From Simmondsia chinensis (lineage: Eukaryota > Streptophyta > Magnoliopsida > Caryophyllales > Simmondsiaceae): a stretch of DNA of 64,000 bases. This document shows, one piece after another, positions 1 to 11,102 of the stretch. The DNA lies in assembly GCA_018398585.1 (NCBI GenBank), contig JAGTTD010000012.1, forward strand, positions 22,515,036 through 22,579,035, in the 5' to 3' direction. Position numbers and translations under genes: made by a program. Numbering within the stretch: the stretch's first letter is position 1; the number at the start of each line of letters is the position of its first letter. The notes under the pieces were generated by a model. The model worked only from the letters and a program-made list of their open reading frames with translations. It did not search any database and had not been told where the DNA came from.

Positions 1-1404
1 TGAAATCTAAAAAATTACCAATGCCTAAAATGGAGGCTTTTGTTTACATCTAAAACTCGACAGAGTTGGGAAGAAATCATTTGGAGATAAAAGGACATGT
101 GTTTGCCACGTGGGGCAATGCTCGAGGTATATTTGGCTTTTAAGTATAACGATAGCGATGTCTTCAACCCAATTGCCTGATAAGTTAAAATTTTTTAAAA
201 GGATAACATCCTTTCCTAGAAGGCTACATGAAAGGCAATTTCAAGGCTTGAGGCAGTTATTTGGAGTTCATATCAAGAAACATGGGCCTCAAGCATATCC
301 AAATGGACATGGGGCATCTAGAAGAGTCTTAAGCGAAATAGACGGATGTTGGATATCCAGAACAAGCTCGATCATGCGTTTTAAGGGCACGATTAATGCC
401 CATTTAGTGTGGAAAGGAAGAGTTGATGTAGACATGCACCAAATATGCCAAGATTTTTAGATGCATCATTTTTTTTCATATTTCTATAAATAAGAGGCAT
501 TATTATCATTGTAAAGTATCCAGCATCACCATACAAAACTTTGTCAAGTTTTCTTTACAGCACACTTGCGCTTTATCCTAAGAGTAGGGTAACTTAGCCT
601 AGTTTAGCGTAGCATAGCATAACATAGCTTGTATTTGTTTTGCTTTCCTTCAAGAGAATACAATTCTTAGTTTTAGATTTGAACTCTTTACTTTAATTTG
701 TTCCCGAAATTGATGAGTTGAGATTTGAGTTATTAGTTTAAGGCTTTAACGGCCAGGCCCTAAGCTTGATTTGTGTTGGTCTTAACACTGGTTTCACTAT
801 TTGATAAGTCAAGTAAATTTAGGTTTAAGTCATGGTTTAAGGGCTTTCATGGCCAAGGCTTGGCCTTGATTGCTTTGGTACCTCATCCAATGACTCAAAT
901 ACGGTTTGCTCCATCTAAATCTTGTCAAACTTAAATGCATTTGAGTTATTATAAGTCAAAGGTGCCAAGCTTGAAAACCTAATTAACTCGGGCTTGTTAG
1001 TGGACTCTTAAGTTCTTGAGTTTGTCTCCATCCCAGTTTTTATTTTTTAAATGTACGAGGTAAGGTGTCTTTGGGCTCAGCTCTGTCATCCCAACTGTCA
1101 CTTGAGCTAGGTCTATATCCATTTACTTTTCCGTCAAGCATTAAATCTTTAAAACACCTAAAATATTTGATTAAAGTCTTCTTAATTGGAGCAAGTGTAG
1201 AATCCACATAATTATTGTAAACCAAAGAAAAATTCTCCAAAAGCAGCAACCCTCTCCGGAGGTTATTGATTGAGATCAAACAAGTCAGGTTTGTAATTTA
1301 GGCTTGCTCCTAAGTTGCTGATGTTTGTTTGATTTTGTACTTTTTCCGACTACACACACACTAAATAGAAAAAAGGAGCAAACAATTCCATTGCCCACCT
1401 TTGT
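1..1404. other. Unassigned DNA with LTR-like promoter signals
   Basis: I recognise no gene here. A TATA-like motif (tctataaataag, about 483-494) is followed by T/C-rich DNA, which is how many plant LTRs or retroelement leaders look. A degenerate direct repeat lies at about 735-779 and 833-878; both copies carry a GGCTTT...GGCC...CTTGATT pattern about 98 bp apart. No paired LTR, primer site or TSD is visible, so this may be the end of an element cut by the window edge. The open frames (for example 110-460) resemble no family I know. Confidence 0.3.
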
Positions 1405-1740
1405 GTGCCAGTGATCGTGTATGTCGTCTGGTATGAGCGGAACCTAAGGATTCAGATAAATAAGTCTAGACCTGCTACTACTATAATTGAGGAGATTACA
1501 TGCATTATTCGGAGTTGCCTGCTCACTGCACCTATTCTTCGGGATGCTTATCACCATATTGAGTTGCTTTAAGGATGGGGGATAGACTAGTAGTTTGTTC
1601 TTTCCTTTTGTTTTCTATTATTTGGTCTTTGGGCTTTGTTTTTTTGCTTTTCACCTTGTTTTTACTTTCTTATTGATCACTTCGCAGGCTTGTATATATC
1701 TTTATTAATTTCTCGTTAATTTATCCAAAAGAAAAGATAT
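1405..1740 (+). mobile_element. LINE 3'-end fragment
   Basis: The + strand reads a WYERN motif, then IIEEIT, RSCLLTAP and ILRDAYHH before a stop near 1570. This matches the C-terminal end of plant L1-type LINE ORF2, after the RT zinc-finger region. About 170 bp of T-rich 3' untranslated DNA follows, ending in an A-rich stretch (ccaaaagaaaaga, about 1726-1738) that fits a LINE poly(A) tail. The same protein end recurs at 32600-32780, so both belong to one family. Everything upstream is missing, as expected for a 5'-truncated LINE. No TSD was found. Confidence 0.6.
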
Positions 1741-2817
1741 GGACATGGATAAAATTCCTCTTAGATGCATTATACAAGGTGGACAATACATGCAAGGGGA
1801 GCTGATTGTACAAGTGATACCGCTTGTATGCTAACTGATATGCAACACCTGATGGGATACACTGCATTGAATGTCAATTGTAACCAATTATATTTCCTTA
1901 ATTTGCAGATTGATGATGGCTTTAAAGAGACAAAAAAATTCCATAGAAAAGTTTTTGCCTCGAATGAGGAAGATTATTGATAACTTCAATCATACCACCA
2001 ATCAAACCATTTTCGGTGTTGCTAACCCTCCAATAGCTACATCGAGAAGGCATAAGATAACTACAAACACGAAGGTTTTCCAATGATGTGGAGAAGCAGG
2101 CCACATTATGCGTAATACTTAGGAAACTTGACATGTTTATATACTAAGGAAACACAACATATGCTTCACCATGTGACACTAACACATACATAGGTAGAAG
2201 CATCGGTGTACAAATATAGGCATAATTCATTGGCGCCATGCCAGAATTGGATGAACATTCGTGATGATGGAACCAACAATGTAAATACAAGGGTTTAGCA
2301 ATCCCTATAACACATTGCAATGCAACATCATTCAACCATTAATTTGACCAATTGTTACAATGTGATACATTTCAAATCAAAACCAACCACCTTATGTGTT
2401 TTTTTTTTTTCAACATTACAAATAATGTTAACGCTACTTATTTAATACAATTTGACGGCAACTTTACAATTTCACAAGCATCAAGTACCCTTTTTACGAC
2501 TAATGTGATGCATTGGTTCCCATCAACATTCCGGTAATAACAACCTTAAAGATCAGGTATATTGAACCACCGGTTGTATTTGAGTTAACAATGTCTATCC
2601 TTAATATTTATACAATCAAGTCTAATTGCACTAACCTAATTTTAAGTATTTACATCATTTACAGGCCGGACAAATACAATGCATCATCAACTACTATGCT
2701 TCATTTATAGGCTTGCTAGATGCAAACTTTATCCTTGACTTCTTGTAATATGTTGTCATTTTCAGAGTTCACCAATTCAATCAACAACTTCAATCTTTGG
2801 ATATCATATTCCTACAG

Positions 2818-2848
<31 letters not shown>

Positions 2849-3408
2849 CGTGGAGGGGTGAAACACAATTATGTATATAAATTAGTAAAGATAAAATGAA
2901 AACAAGAACAAGAAATACGTATATGTCACATTACACTAAAAGCTTTTAAGATGTACCTCATTCGACAAGTTTTCAAATATGCTCATTACATTGCGATTCA
3001 TCTCTTGCATCCATTTTATGACAAAAACCCACAATCATAACTGCAGATTATCATCATCCAAAGTAAACTACAACATAGTCGATGTAAAAATGATAAACAA
3101 TTGAAAATAAAGTATTATACTCATTTCTTTGTTTAGCCATGTTGGAACTTGAATTGGCTAATCTTGTAATTTTGAACACATTTCCTACCATTTGAGCTAT
3201 TGGAAATATATAGGTACATTAATACAACTCAAATGTGAATGAAATTTTGATTATATATGATCCACACATAAATAAATACAATTCATAATTGTCATAATAT
3301 TAAGAGAATGATGCATGCAATGTTCATAGCCACCTTTTGCTTAGTACTTGATTGATTGGAAGAGAATGCATGACATAGGATACCTTATAATTGAAATTGA
3401 CAGCACAC
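1741..3408. other. Unassigned AT-rich DNA
   Basis: No gene is confidently recognised in these 1.7 kb. The + strand at about 1990-2120 reads NPPIATSRR and then, past a stop, CGEAGHIMRN. That resembles the tail of MULE/FAR1-type transposases, which end in a CCHC knuckle, but the match is short and broken. The rest is AT-rich with short random frames. A run of 29 G interrupts it at 2820-2848. Confidence 0.3.
2820..2848. repeat. G homopolymer, 29 bp
   Basis: Uninterrupted G run in AT-rich DNA, preceded by acagcc and followed by cgtggagggg. One of four such runs in the window, all G on the + strand. The true length and even the reality of the run are doubtful. Confidence 0.9.
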
Positions 3409-3413
3409 AAGAA

Positions 3414-3748
3414 TGTCATGATTCAAGATCAAACTTGAATCATAACCTAGGGATAAGAGAGTATAGGATGAGAAGAGAAGTGAAAGAGATGAGAATTACA
3501 GGGAAATTAGGGTTGAGAGAGGAAAGAGATCAATTTTCTATTCAGTGAATGTCAATTACAAGAGAGCACACTCTTTATGCACATTTGAATAAGAGAGCAA
3601 AATATCTAACTATTCAATGCATCAAGACTTAAGCTTAATCGACCTTAAATAAGGCGCCAAACAAACAAATGAACCTCTACGGCTAACAAACCAACAAAAT
3701 GCAGAGTTCTGATGATTTTTAATACTTAAACGCAGCTCGATCATAACA
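3414..3748 (-). repeat. Gypsy-1 3' LTR
   Basis: 335 bp, TG...CA, nearly identical to 8361-8710. It lacks about 15 bp that the other copy has in the stretch just before ataaggcgcc. The TSD AAGAA abuts it at 3409-3413. Confidence 0.93.
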
Positions 3749-3829
3749 ATGCTTCCATCTTGAAAACATTCTTGTCTTAAGAATGGAAGGAAGGAAACTA
3801 ACTTTGAATGAACTTCAGCTCTTCCCAAG

Positions 3830-5189
3830 TAGAATCTTCTTCATCCAAATTCCTTTACTGCACCAAAACCTCTTCAATCTGTCTTCCTGAATGTTGAATC
3901 ACCCGAGAGTCCAATATTGCTGCAGGCACTTGCAAAAGAGCTCCACTAGAACCAACTTTTAGGGGGTTAGAAGAACTTTTCCATGTATTTCTTTAAAAGG
4001 GAAACATGAAACACAAGGTGAACATATGAATCAGGAGGTAACTCCAACATATAAGCAATTTTTCCCAGCTTCTCATGCACTCTATAAGGACCAAAATATC
4101 GTGCACTAAGTTTTACATTCTTGCGCACCACTATCGTGGATTGCCTATAGGGTTGCAACTTCAAATAAACCAAATCTCCCATTTCAAATGATTTGTCTGA
4201 ATGTTTCCTGTCAGCATAGTACTTCATTCTTGCTTGAGCCATATGCAGATTATCCTTGAGAAGTTATACCAACTGCTTCCTTTGAAGCAATAAATCAGAT
4301 ACTTCAGGCACTAATGGTGATCTTTTGTAGTACCAAAGGAGAAGAAAGATCATATTCGTAAAGTGCCTTGAAGGAAGTGGTGCCTAAAGATGAATGGATA
4401 TGTGTGTTGTACCAGAATTCTGCCAAGGACAACCACCTACACCATTCCTTAGGATGACAAAAAGTCATGCTCCTTAGATATTGCTCAATGCACTGATTAA
4501 CCCTCTTTGTTTGTCCATCTATCTAGGGATGATAAGATGAACTTAGAGCCAAGATAGTGCCCAAGAGAACAAACAATTCACACCAAAAGTAGTTAGTAAC
4601 AATCTGTCACGATTAGAAATAATGGAATGAGGTAACCCATGAAAATGCTGACCAAGAAAACCTTGGAAAATTTTTGAGCAGAGATTGGATGGGTCAAAGC
4701 AATAAAGTGGCTGAATTTGGTGAATCAATCCACAACCACCCAGATGACTTCCTTCACCTCAGATTTAGGCAAGCCTTCAATAAAATCTATGCTTGTATGC
4801 GGCCACGCACAATCAGGAATTGGAGTGGGCTGGAGCAACCCTTGACGCTGCTTGTCATCTGATTTTGTCTATTGACATGCTTCATATGATTGAACAAATT
4901 GCACTACATCTCTTCTCATACCAACCCAACTGAAATAACTCTTGAGTCTTTGATAAGTCCTTTTAATGCCAGAATGTCCTCACCAAGCAGAGTCATGAGA
5001 GGCCTCAATGATCTGTCTCCTCAAATATGTTTCGGATCCTATATAGAGCTTCCCCTTCACTCTAATGATCCCCTTTATTACAAAAATATCAGCATTTGTT
5101 GCAGAAAAGGAGGCCTTGTTGATGCTAAAGGCTGTCACATATTCTTGAGCAAAGCTGTCTTCTTTATATGATTTATATACTTCTTCCAT
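3830..5189 (-). pseudogene. Gypsy-1 integrase and C-terminal domain pseudogene
   Basis: Integrase inserts the cDNA into the genome. Visible parts on the - strand are an N-terminal zinc-binding remnant (ASHDSAW, stop, GHSG...), a DDE core with SIDFIEGLPKSE and VIWVVV (about 4830-4740), HGLPHSIISNRD (about 4640-4605), and the C-terminal LKLQPYRQS...KLSARYFGPYRV module (3967-4242). The C-terminus runs on toward the 3' LTR with a short TWEEL motif near 3840, as in chromodomain-bearing Gypsy elements. Several stops break the frame. The equivalent region is much better preserved in Gypsy-2 and Gypsy-3. Confidence 0.8.
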
Positions 5190-7060
5190 CTAAGCTGATA
5201 ATACGACTAATACAGCCCCACAAAACCCAGATTCAATCTCTTCCAGCCTGCGAAATAGTGCACCTATAGCAAGATTCTCCTTCTCCTTCAAATATTTAAT
5301 AGAATAATTTAGTCCAAGCATCTTCATCAAGCCTTTGCGTTGAACACTGGTTGCAATTTTCTGCTCTAACAAGTATTTAAGACTTTGGTGATCTGTTTTA
5401 CTGATAAAATGGTGCCCTTCCAGATAATGTCTCCATTTCTTAACTGCCAAGAGGATAGCTAGATATTCTTTCTTATATATAGATAACTCTAAATGCTTTG
5501 GATTGAGGGCTTGACTGAGATAGGCCATTGGCCTCCCTTTCTGAGCTAAAACAACTCCAATTCCTCCACCACAAGCATTAGTATCCAAAACAAAATTCTC
5601 TCTGAAGTCTGGCATAGCCAACACTAGTGCTGAGAACATTGTTGCCTTCAAAGCTTCAAAGGAATCTTGAGCTGCATCTGACCACAGAAAAGCATCATTG
5701 TTCAAAAGGCCAGTTAATGCTTTAGCAATTACACCATAACCAGCTACAAATTTTCTATAATATCCAATAAAGCCTAAGAATCCCCTCAACTTCTTCAAGG
5801 TAACAAGTGTAGCCAATCCTTCATAGCTCGAATTTTTGAAGGATTTATGGATACTACTTCTTAAGAGATGATATGGCCTAGATACTCCACTTGAGGCTGA
5901 GCAAAAGAGCACTTGGAAAGCTTAGCATAAAGCTTATGGTTGCGCATAATACTGAACACCTGTCTCAGATGAGCCATATGATCCTTAAACATTGCACTGT
6001 AAATCAGAATGTCATGAAAGAAAACCACTATAAATTTCCTCAAGAATGCCTAGAACACATCGTTCATCAAAGCTTGAAAGGTAGCTGGAGCATTTGTCAA
6101 ACCAAATGGCATCACCATAAATTTGTAGTGTCAATGATGAGTTCTAAAGGCAGTCTTGTATATGTCCTGCTCCAAGACTCCGATTTGATAATATCCTTGT
6201 CGCAGGTCCAACTTAGAGAAGTAATGTGAACCATGAAGTTCATCCAGAAGATCATCAATAATTGGGATTTAAAACTTATCCTTGATTGTAAGTGAATTGA
6301 GCTATCGGTAGTCAATGCACATTCTAGCATTTCCATATAACTAGTGAGGCAAAAGGGCTGTGACTATGTCGGATAAAAATGGTCTTCAACAGCTCCTCAA
6401 CTTGCTTTTCTATCTTAGTCTTTTGCGAATGAGGATACTTATATGGTCTTAAATTCACTTAATTTGAATTAGACTTCAAAGGTATTACATGATCAAGAGT
6501 CCTCTTGGGAGGAAAAGATATAGGTTTCTCAAACAATTCCTTAAATTCATCAATCAATGTGCCAATTTTAGGATGAGGATGCATTGAGAGTTATAGAAAA
6601 CAACTGTCCTATCCACTAATAGGTTCCCTTCTTGATCATTCCCTCTAGCCTTTCTCCTTTCATCAATTGCAACTGAACTTGCTCCACAATTTCTTGCAGC
6701 CTAACATTAGTCCCTTACATCTTAAAAGAAACTGATAGCTGAGAGAAATCAAAGATCAGTGGGATGAATGTCTTCATCCAATCAACACCGAGAACCATGT
6801 CACAGCCTCCCAATTGCAAAATCCTGAAGTCATACACAAACTGGTGATTTTGCATTTGCCAACTGAATCCTTGGCATTTGGTTTGAGTGAGTATCGAACT
6901 CCCATCAGCCACGGTCACAGCTAGAGGACTTGTCTTAGTCACTTCATGCCCACTTTCCTCACAACTTTGGGATCAACAAAGCAGTGAGTACTCCCTCTAT
7001 CTATCAAAATCAGAATAGGTTTGCGTCCTGCCTCTCGCTTGATCCTTATAGTATTGTGAG
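5190..7060 (-). pseudogene. Gypsy-1 protease/RT/RNase H pseudogene
   Basis: Remnant of the pol region that cleaves the polyprotein and copies RNA into DNA. The protease site reads LIDRGSTH at about 7009-6988, so the D-S/T-G catalytic triad is D-R-G (Arg codon 6996-6998). After GGCDMVLGVDWM (about 6815-6775) comes the RT. Its catalytic box reads VFFHDILIYS, where the first Asp of the usual FFDD is His (codon 6014-6016). Two key residues are therefore lost. RNase H follows with FVLDTNACGGG and TDHQSLKYLLEQK (5610-5340), also with a changed motif. The longest open piece is 5190-5912. Stops and shifts interrupt the rest. Confidence 0.85.
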
Positions 7061-7199
7061 ATCCATTTCCAGTTAAAGCCTTTACAGAGATCTCCATTTC
7101 ATCATCCACAAGTTCATCCTAGAATTCCTCTTCTTATTTACTCAGTCTAACTTCCATCTCCAACTCTTCAATATCCTCCTCTGCCCCTGCTCCAATTGC

Positions 7200-8306
7200 T
7201 GACATAAGGAGCTTGGGATTACACTTATGTCCAAAAAAGTATCGCTAATTACATTTAAAACACAATCTTTGGGCTTTCTTTTCCTTCACACTCAAAATCT
7301 TAGACCTTGTAGGTGTATTCTGTTGCTGATAAGAAGCTTGGTTACTTCTGCTTCTTTGACCATCAGATGCTGCCAAAACAGTGGATTCAAACAACTTGGC
7401 TTTTGCATAGGCTTTAGACAATGTTCTAGGTTCAAGGCTTTGACAAGGTTCTTAATTTTTGGCTTAAGGCCACTGATAAAACTCGAAACATAGTAGGCTT
7501 CACTCGCACCAGGGTTGGCAAACATCATCCTTGCTCTCAAGTTCTCAAACCTTGTTATATACTCTCTTATTGTTGTAGTTTGCACCACTTTATTGAAGTT
7601 ATCCACAATATCACTTGGATCTTCATCACTGTATCTCTCACACAATTCTTCCACAAATTCAGGCTAAGATAATGAAGGATTACTGAAATGAGGCCATAGA
7701 ACCACACCTCCTGATCTCCGTGGAGGTAAACAGGGCTAATTCCACCCTTTCTACCTCATCTATATGATAGAAATGAAAGTATCGCTTGCATCTTCTTATC
7801 TAAGACTGAGGTTGCTTGCCATCAAATGGTTCAATTTTAACTTGAGGCTACTTGAATCCATTGCCTCTACCACTAAGTTTTCCATTTTCACTAGCTCCTG
7901 ACGTCTGAGGTTGCATAATATCTGGCGGACGATCATATTGACCAACAGATGCTCCTGGTGCCTGAGGTTGTATAACATCTTGAGGATGATCGTGTTGACT
8001 AGCAGCTGACGATTTGCCAACTCCCATAGGCAAATTCTATCTTGTATTCTACTGCTGCAATCCATGGATCTTCACTTCAATTTGCTGAGAATGTTGATCT
8101 AATGTTTCAGCAAGCTTTTGATCCTATGGTTGTAGCATTTTAACAAACATCTCCTTCATTTGAAGTCTTAACTGCTCAAATTGATTAACTTCAGCATTAG
8201 CTGCAGCATTTGCACCAGCAACAATAGCATACATAGCATTAGCAGCAACATTTGGCCTTGTCGTAACTCCACCAGCCATTGGTACACTTTTCTTGCGTCT
8301 AGCCAA
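7200..8306 (-). pseudogene. Gypsy-1 gag pseudogene
   Basis: Gag forms the nucleocapsid shell that packages element RNA. The frame opens with MARRKKSVPMAGG at 8306 and is then broken by several stops and shifts. Recognisable parts are a glutamine/proline-rich linker (about 8060-7850), the capsid-like segment with ELCERYSDEDPSD and FENLRARM (7654-7500), and a zinc-knuckle remnant at about 7265-7205 (CFKCN, stop, RYFFGHKCN). The same segments occur in the gag genes of Gypsy-2, -3 and -4, with Gypsy-4 closest at the N-terminus. An in-frame stop inside the knuckle and several upstream breaks mean no functional Gag. Confidence 0.8.
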
Positions 8307-8346
8307 GTTCGATCAATTAATTACAATCAATCAGTAGCAAACACAA

Positions 8347-8358
8347 GCTCTTATACCA
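8347..8358 (-). promoter_or_regulatory. Gypsy-1 primer binding site
   Basis: Read on the - strand this is TGGTATAAGAGC, two bases inside the 5' LTR. It differs by one base from TGGTATCAGAGC, the complement of the 3' end of plant initiator-Met tRNA. Confidence 0.85.
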
Positions 8359-8360
8359 AT

Positions 8361-8710
8361 TGTTATGATTCAAGATCAAACTTGAATCATAACCTAAGAA
8401 TAAGGGAGTATGGGATGAGAAGAGAAGTGAAAGAGATGGGAATTAGAGAGAAATTAGGGTTGAGAGAGGAAAGAGATCAATTTTCTATTCAATGAATGTC
8501 AATTACTAGAGAGCACACTCTTTATACACATTTGAATAAGAGAGCAAAATATCTAACTATTCAATGCATCAAGACTCAAGCTTAACCGACTTTATTAACT
8601 AACAATCAAAATAAGGCGCCAAACTAAAAAATGAACCTCTACGGCTAACAATCCAACAAAACGCAGAGTTTTGATGATTTTTAATACTCAAACGCGACTC
8701 GATCATAACA
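8361..8710 (-). repeat. Gypsy-1 5' LTR
   Basis: 350 bp, TG...CA, with the TSD AAGAA at 8711-8715. The internal edge of this LTR is a perfect 13-bp inverted repeat (8362-8374 with 8381-8393, 6-nt loop), so the transcript end of the LTR can form a hairpin. The other LTR has one mismatch in this stem. Confidence 0.93.
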
Positions 8711-8715
8711 AAGAA

Positions 8716-9029
8716 CCCATTAATACCGTGATCACATGGAATATACAACTTTATATGCAACCATGCACACTTTCAATGCATAACATATCCTCAAACATAT
8801 ACTGTCAACAAAAAGTTTTTCTAAAGATGATTATAAGTTACCCTATCAATACTGCACATATCCATTGGTATGTATCTTTCGATATAATCTTTACAAAATT
8901 TCAGCACATTCTTCATTGATGAAGAGAATGCATATGACTATAGACATGAACAAATACACCACCATTATCAGAACTTCCAATGTATCAATACATCTGCAAT
9001 TCCCCTAAGAAATCCAACTCTTTGACTTG
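8716..9029. other. Unassigned spacer
   Basis: About 310 bp of AT-rich DNA between the Gypsy-1 TSD and a LINE fragment. I see no gene, paired repeat or RNA motif in it. Confidence 0.5.
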
Positions 9030-9520
9030 AAAGGGCGTGCTTGCGGCCAGGGGATATTGTGGTAAAAGGGACCATGTGGAAAATTGGGGACGGTAGTTGG
9101 TATTATTTTGGCATGACAAATGGGTTTCAGATACAACTCTTGCTAAGATGGTTTCCTGAGGCAGCTTTAGCAGCGATCCAGGACATAAAGTGGCTCCTGT
9201 TATCCGAGAGGATGAATGGAATTTAGAGCTTATTAAGAGTCTGTTGCCTTATCACTTGTGTGAGTTGGTTCTAGGCATACCTCTCCCAAAGAACAATACT
9301 AAGGATGGGCGGTGTTGGGGTTACTCATCCTCTTGTAATTTTTGCATCATATCCGCTATCTAGTTAGCTCATCGACTTATTTTATGGAAAGGCAGGAACT
9401 CAAGGGGAGTTTTAGATGGATCTAAGAGCTTGATATACACTAAGTTCGTTTTTGGCACATCTTGAATAAGGGCTTGGCGTTGGGTGCTCTCAAGAATGGA
9501 AATTGATGTGCACCAGATTA
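9030..9520 (+). mobile_element. LINE ORF2 C-terminal fragment
   Basis: The + strand reads GTMWKIGDGSW (about 9070-9102) and, after a frameshift, DEWNLELIKSLLPYHL followed by LVLGIPLPKN (about 9210-9300). These match the segment of plant L1-type LINE ORF2 between the RT and the terminal zinc finger (zf-RVT), where IGDG/IGNG and an I-P-L motif recur. The fragment lacks both the RT core and a clear poly(A) end, and is out of frame in at least one place. It looks older than the LINE copy inside Copia-2. Confidence 0.6.
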
Positions 9521-10051
9521 GGATTTACTTTTTATCATTAGGACTGATGCATTAAGCTTTCCCTTGCCTAGAGAATTTGCCCTTATGTCTACTTTTCCTT
9601 CGCCTTGTAAAAAAAATATTAATTTATCTTAAATTAAAAAAAATATTAATTTATCTTAAATTTATGATGTAATTGATTTATCATAAAGTAAGTTAGCAAA
9701 AACACTCTATTGATCCGCATTTTTTAGAAACGATAGTCAAATACGATACAATACAACTGATCACATGTGATAATGTAAGCATTTAGTATCATGAATATAT
9801 AATAGTAACAAATCTTTACAAAGAACTTTCACTTATAGAGTTGGAAACCACTCACTTGAATATAGTGTTTTACAATCCTTCAACTGTACCAATCAGGATC
9901 AATTTCACCAATTTCTCCCTACAACAGAACATTCCAATTTATAAATACAAACACGACATCATTTGATGTAAGCATTACCAAATGTGTTTTATTTATATGC
10001 CATCACAATTCACCTCACATAAAAACTTTTCTAATGAATTGATTTTCTCTA
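9521..10051. other. AT-rich spacer with a 27-bp tandem duplication
   Basis: No gene seen. A perfect 27-bp tandem duplication lies at 9608-9634 and 9635-9661 (T, eight A, then TATTAATTTATC...). The right end of the spacer, CTA at 10049-10051, is the left TSD of CACTA-1. Confidence 0.6.
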
Positions 10052-10064
10052 CACTACAAGAAAA

Positions 10065-10700
10065 TGAAATACTTGTGGCGAATTAAATACGGCATAAAAG
10101 AAACATTGTATTAGAGTTGTGGTAGGAGCATCTAATACGACAAGCAAAACCACGCTGTATTAGGCCACTAGGCAGTATCTACTGGAAAAAGTGTATTGTG
10201 TTACACAAAACCTATAATAGACCTATTGCAAGGTAAAATGCACCGCATTAGGATAAATATACTGAATGTACATTAGACATAATATGAGGTATATATAAGG
10301 TTCATCTATTAGGCCTATTGCGAGGATATGTTTCCTCGTATTAGGTTATACTTATATAGATTTATTACGGGGATAAATTGTGCCATAATAGACCTATGAG
10401 GTCGAACTTGTATTACACATATTACGGGGTAAAAATGTGGCATAATAGGCCAATTTATGTTATACCTATTACAGGAGACAAATACGTTGTATAGAGATGA
10501 AAATCTATCAGGCCTATTGCGAGGATAAGTTTCCCTGTATTAGGTTATACTTATATAGACCTATTACAGGGATAAATTGTACCGTAATAGATCTATGAAG
10601 TCGAACATGTATTAGACCTATTATGGAGATAAATTATGCCGTAATAGCCCTATGAGGTCGAACTTGTATTAGACCTATTACTGGGATAAATTGGTCTTCT
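10065..10700. repeat. CACTA-1 5' subterminal repeat array
   Basis: Degenerate units of roughly 60 bp, with words such as cctattacggggataaattgt and taatagacctatgaggtcg recurring in both orientations. In En/Spm elements such arrays bind the TNPA-type protein. They abut the left TIR and end where a T/C-rich leader (about 10700-10850) begins. Confidence 0.85.
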
Positions 10701-11095
10701 AAATACACTCAATTCTCACTCTTCCTCGCTCTCACTCTTGTTGTTTCTCTCTTTCTCACACTCAGTTGCTCCTGCTCTCATCTCATTCTCAATGGTTACT
10801 ATTTCTTTCTCTTTCTCTCATCTCAATCTTGATCTAGGGTACAACAATCACAGTCATCGACTTGCTCGAAATTGTGAGTTCTCCATGCTGATTGTGTAAG
10901 GTTTCGCTCTAAATCGTGCTTAGACTCTTATTTTTGCCCTAATCAGTGAAAAAGTTCTCAATCTAACCCTACAATGTGATAGTGTTTATTTTTTTGTCCT
11001 AAATCTTGATTGTTTTCTCTTTTCAGCTTAAAATCATTACATTGTGTTTATTGTTCATGTTTTTTTTATCCCAAATCATGATTTCTCTCTAATTT
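10700..11095 (+). promoter_or_regulatory. Putative 5' leader of the CACTA-1 gene
   Basis: This stretch follows the subterminal array and is CT-rich (runs of ctctctt/ctcact from 10711 to 10835), like the transcribed leaders of plant CACTA genes. No clear exon is visible before the TNP2 remnant at about 11103. The N-terminal TNP2 exons expected here are missing. Confidence 0.4.
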
Positions 11096-11102
11096 ACCCG
11101 TT

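Larger units (their letters stand above)
3414..8710 (-). mobile_element. Gypsy-1: Ty3/Gypsy LTR retrotransposon, degenerate
   Basis: A complete but dead 5.3 kb Ty3/Gypsy element. LTRs lie at 3414-3748 and 8361-8710, with the 5-bp TSD AAGAA at 3409-3413 and 8711-8715. Both LTRs start TG and end CA. On the - strand the order is gag, protease, RT, RNase H, integrase and a C-terminal chromodomain-like region, which is the Gypsy order. The primer site next to the right LTR is one base off the initiator-Met complement. Short total length and LTRs of about 350 bp resemble the Reina-type chromoviruses; that clade call is inference. Coding frames carry many stops and shifts. Confidence 0.93.

Noticed and set aside
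110..460. A host gene of 116 residues
   Set aside because: No family resemblance, no flanking gene signals beyond an LTR-like TATA motif.
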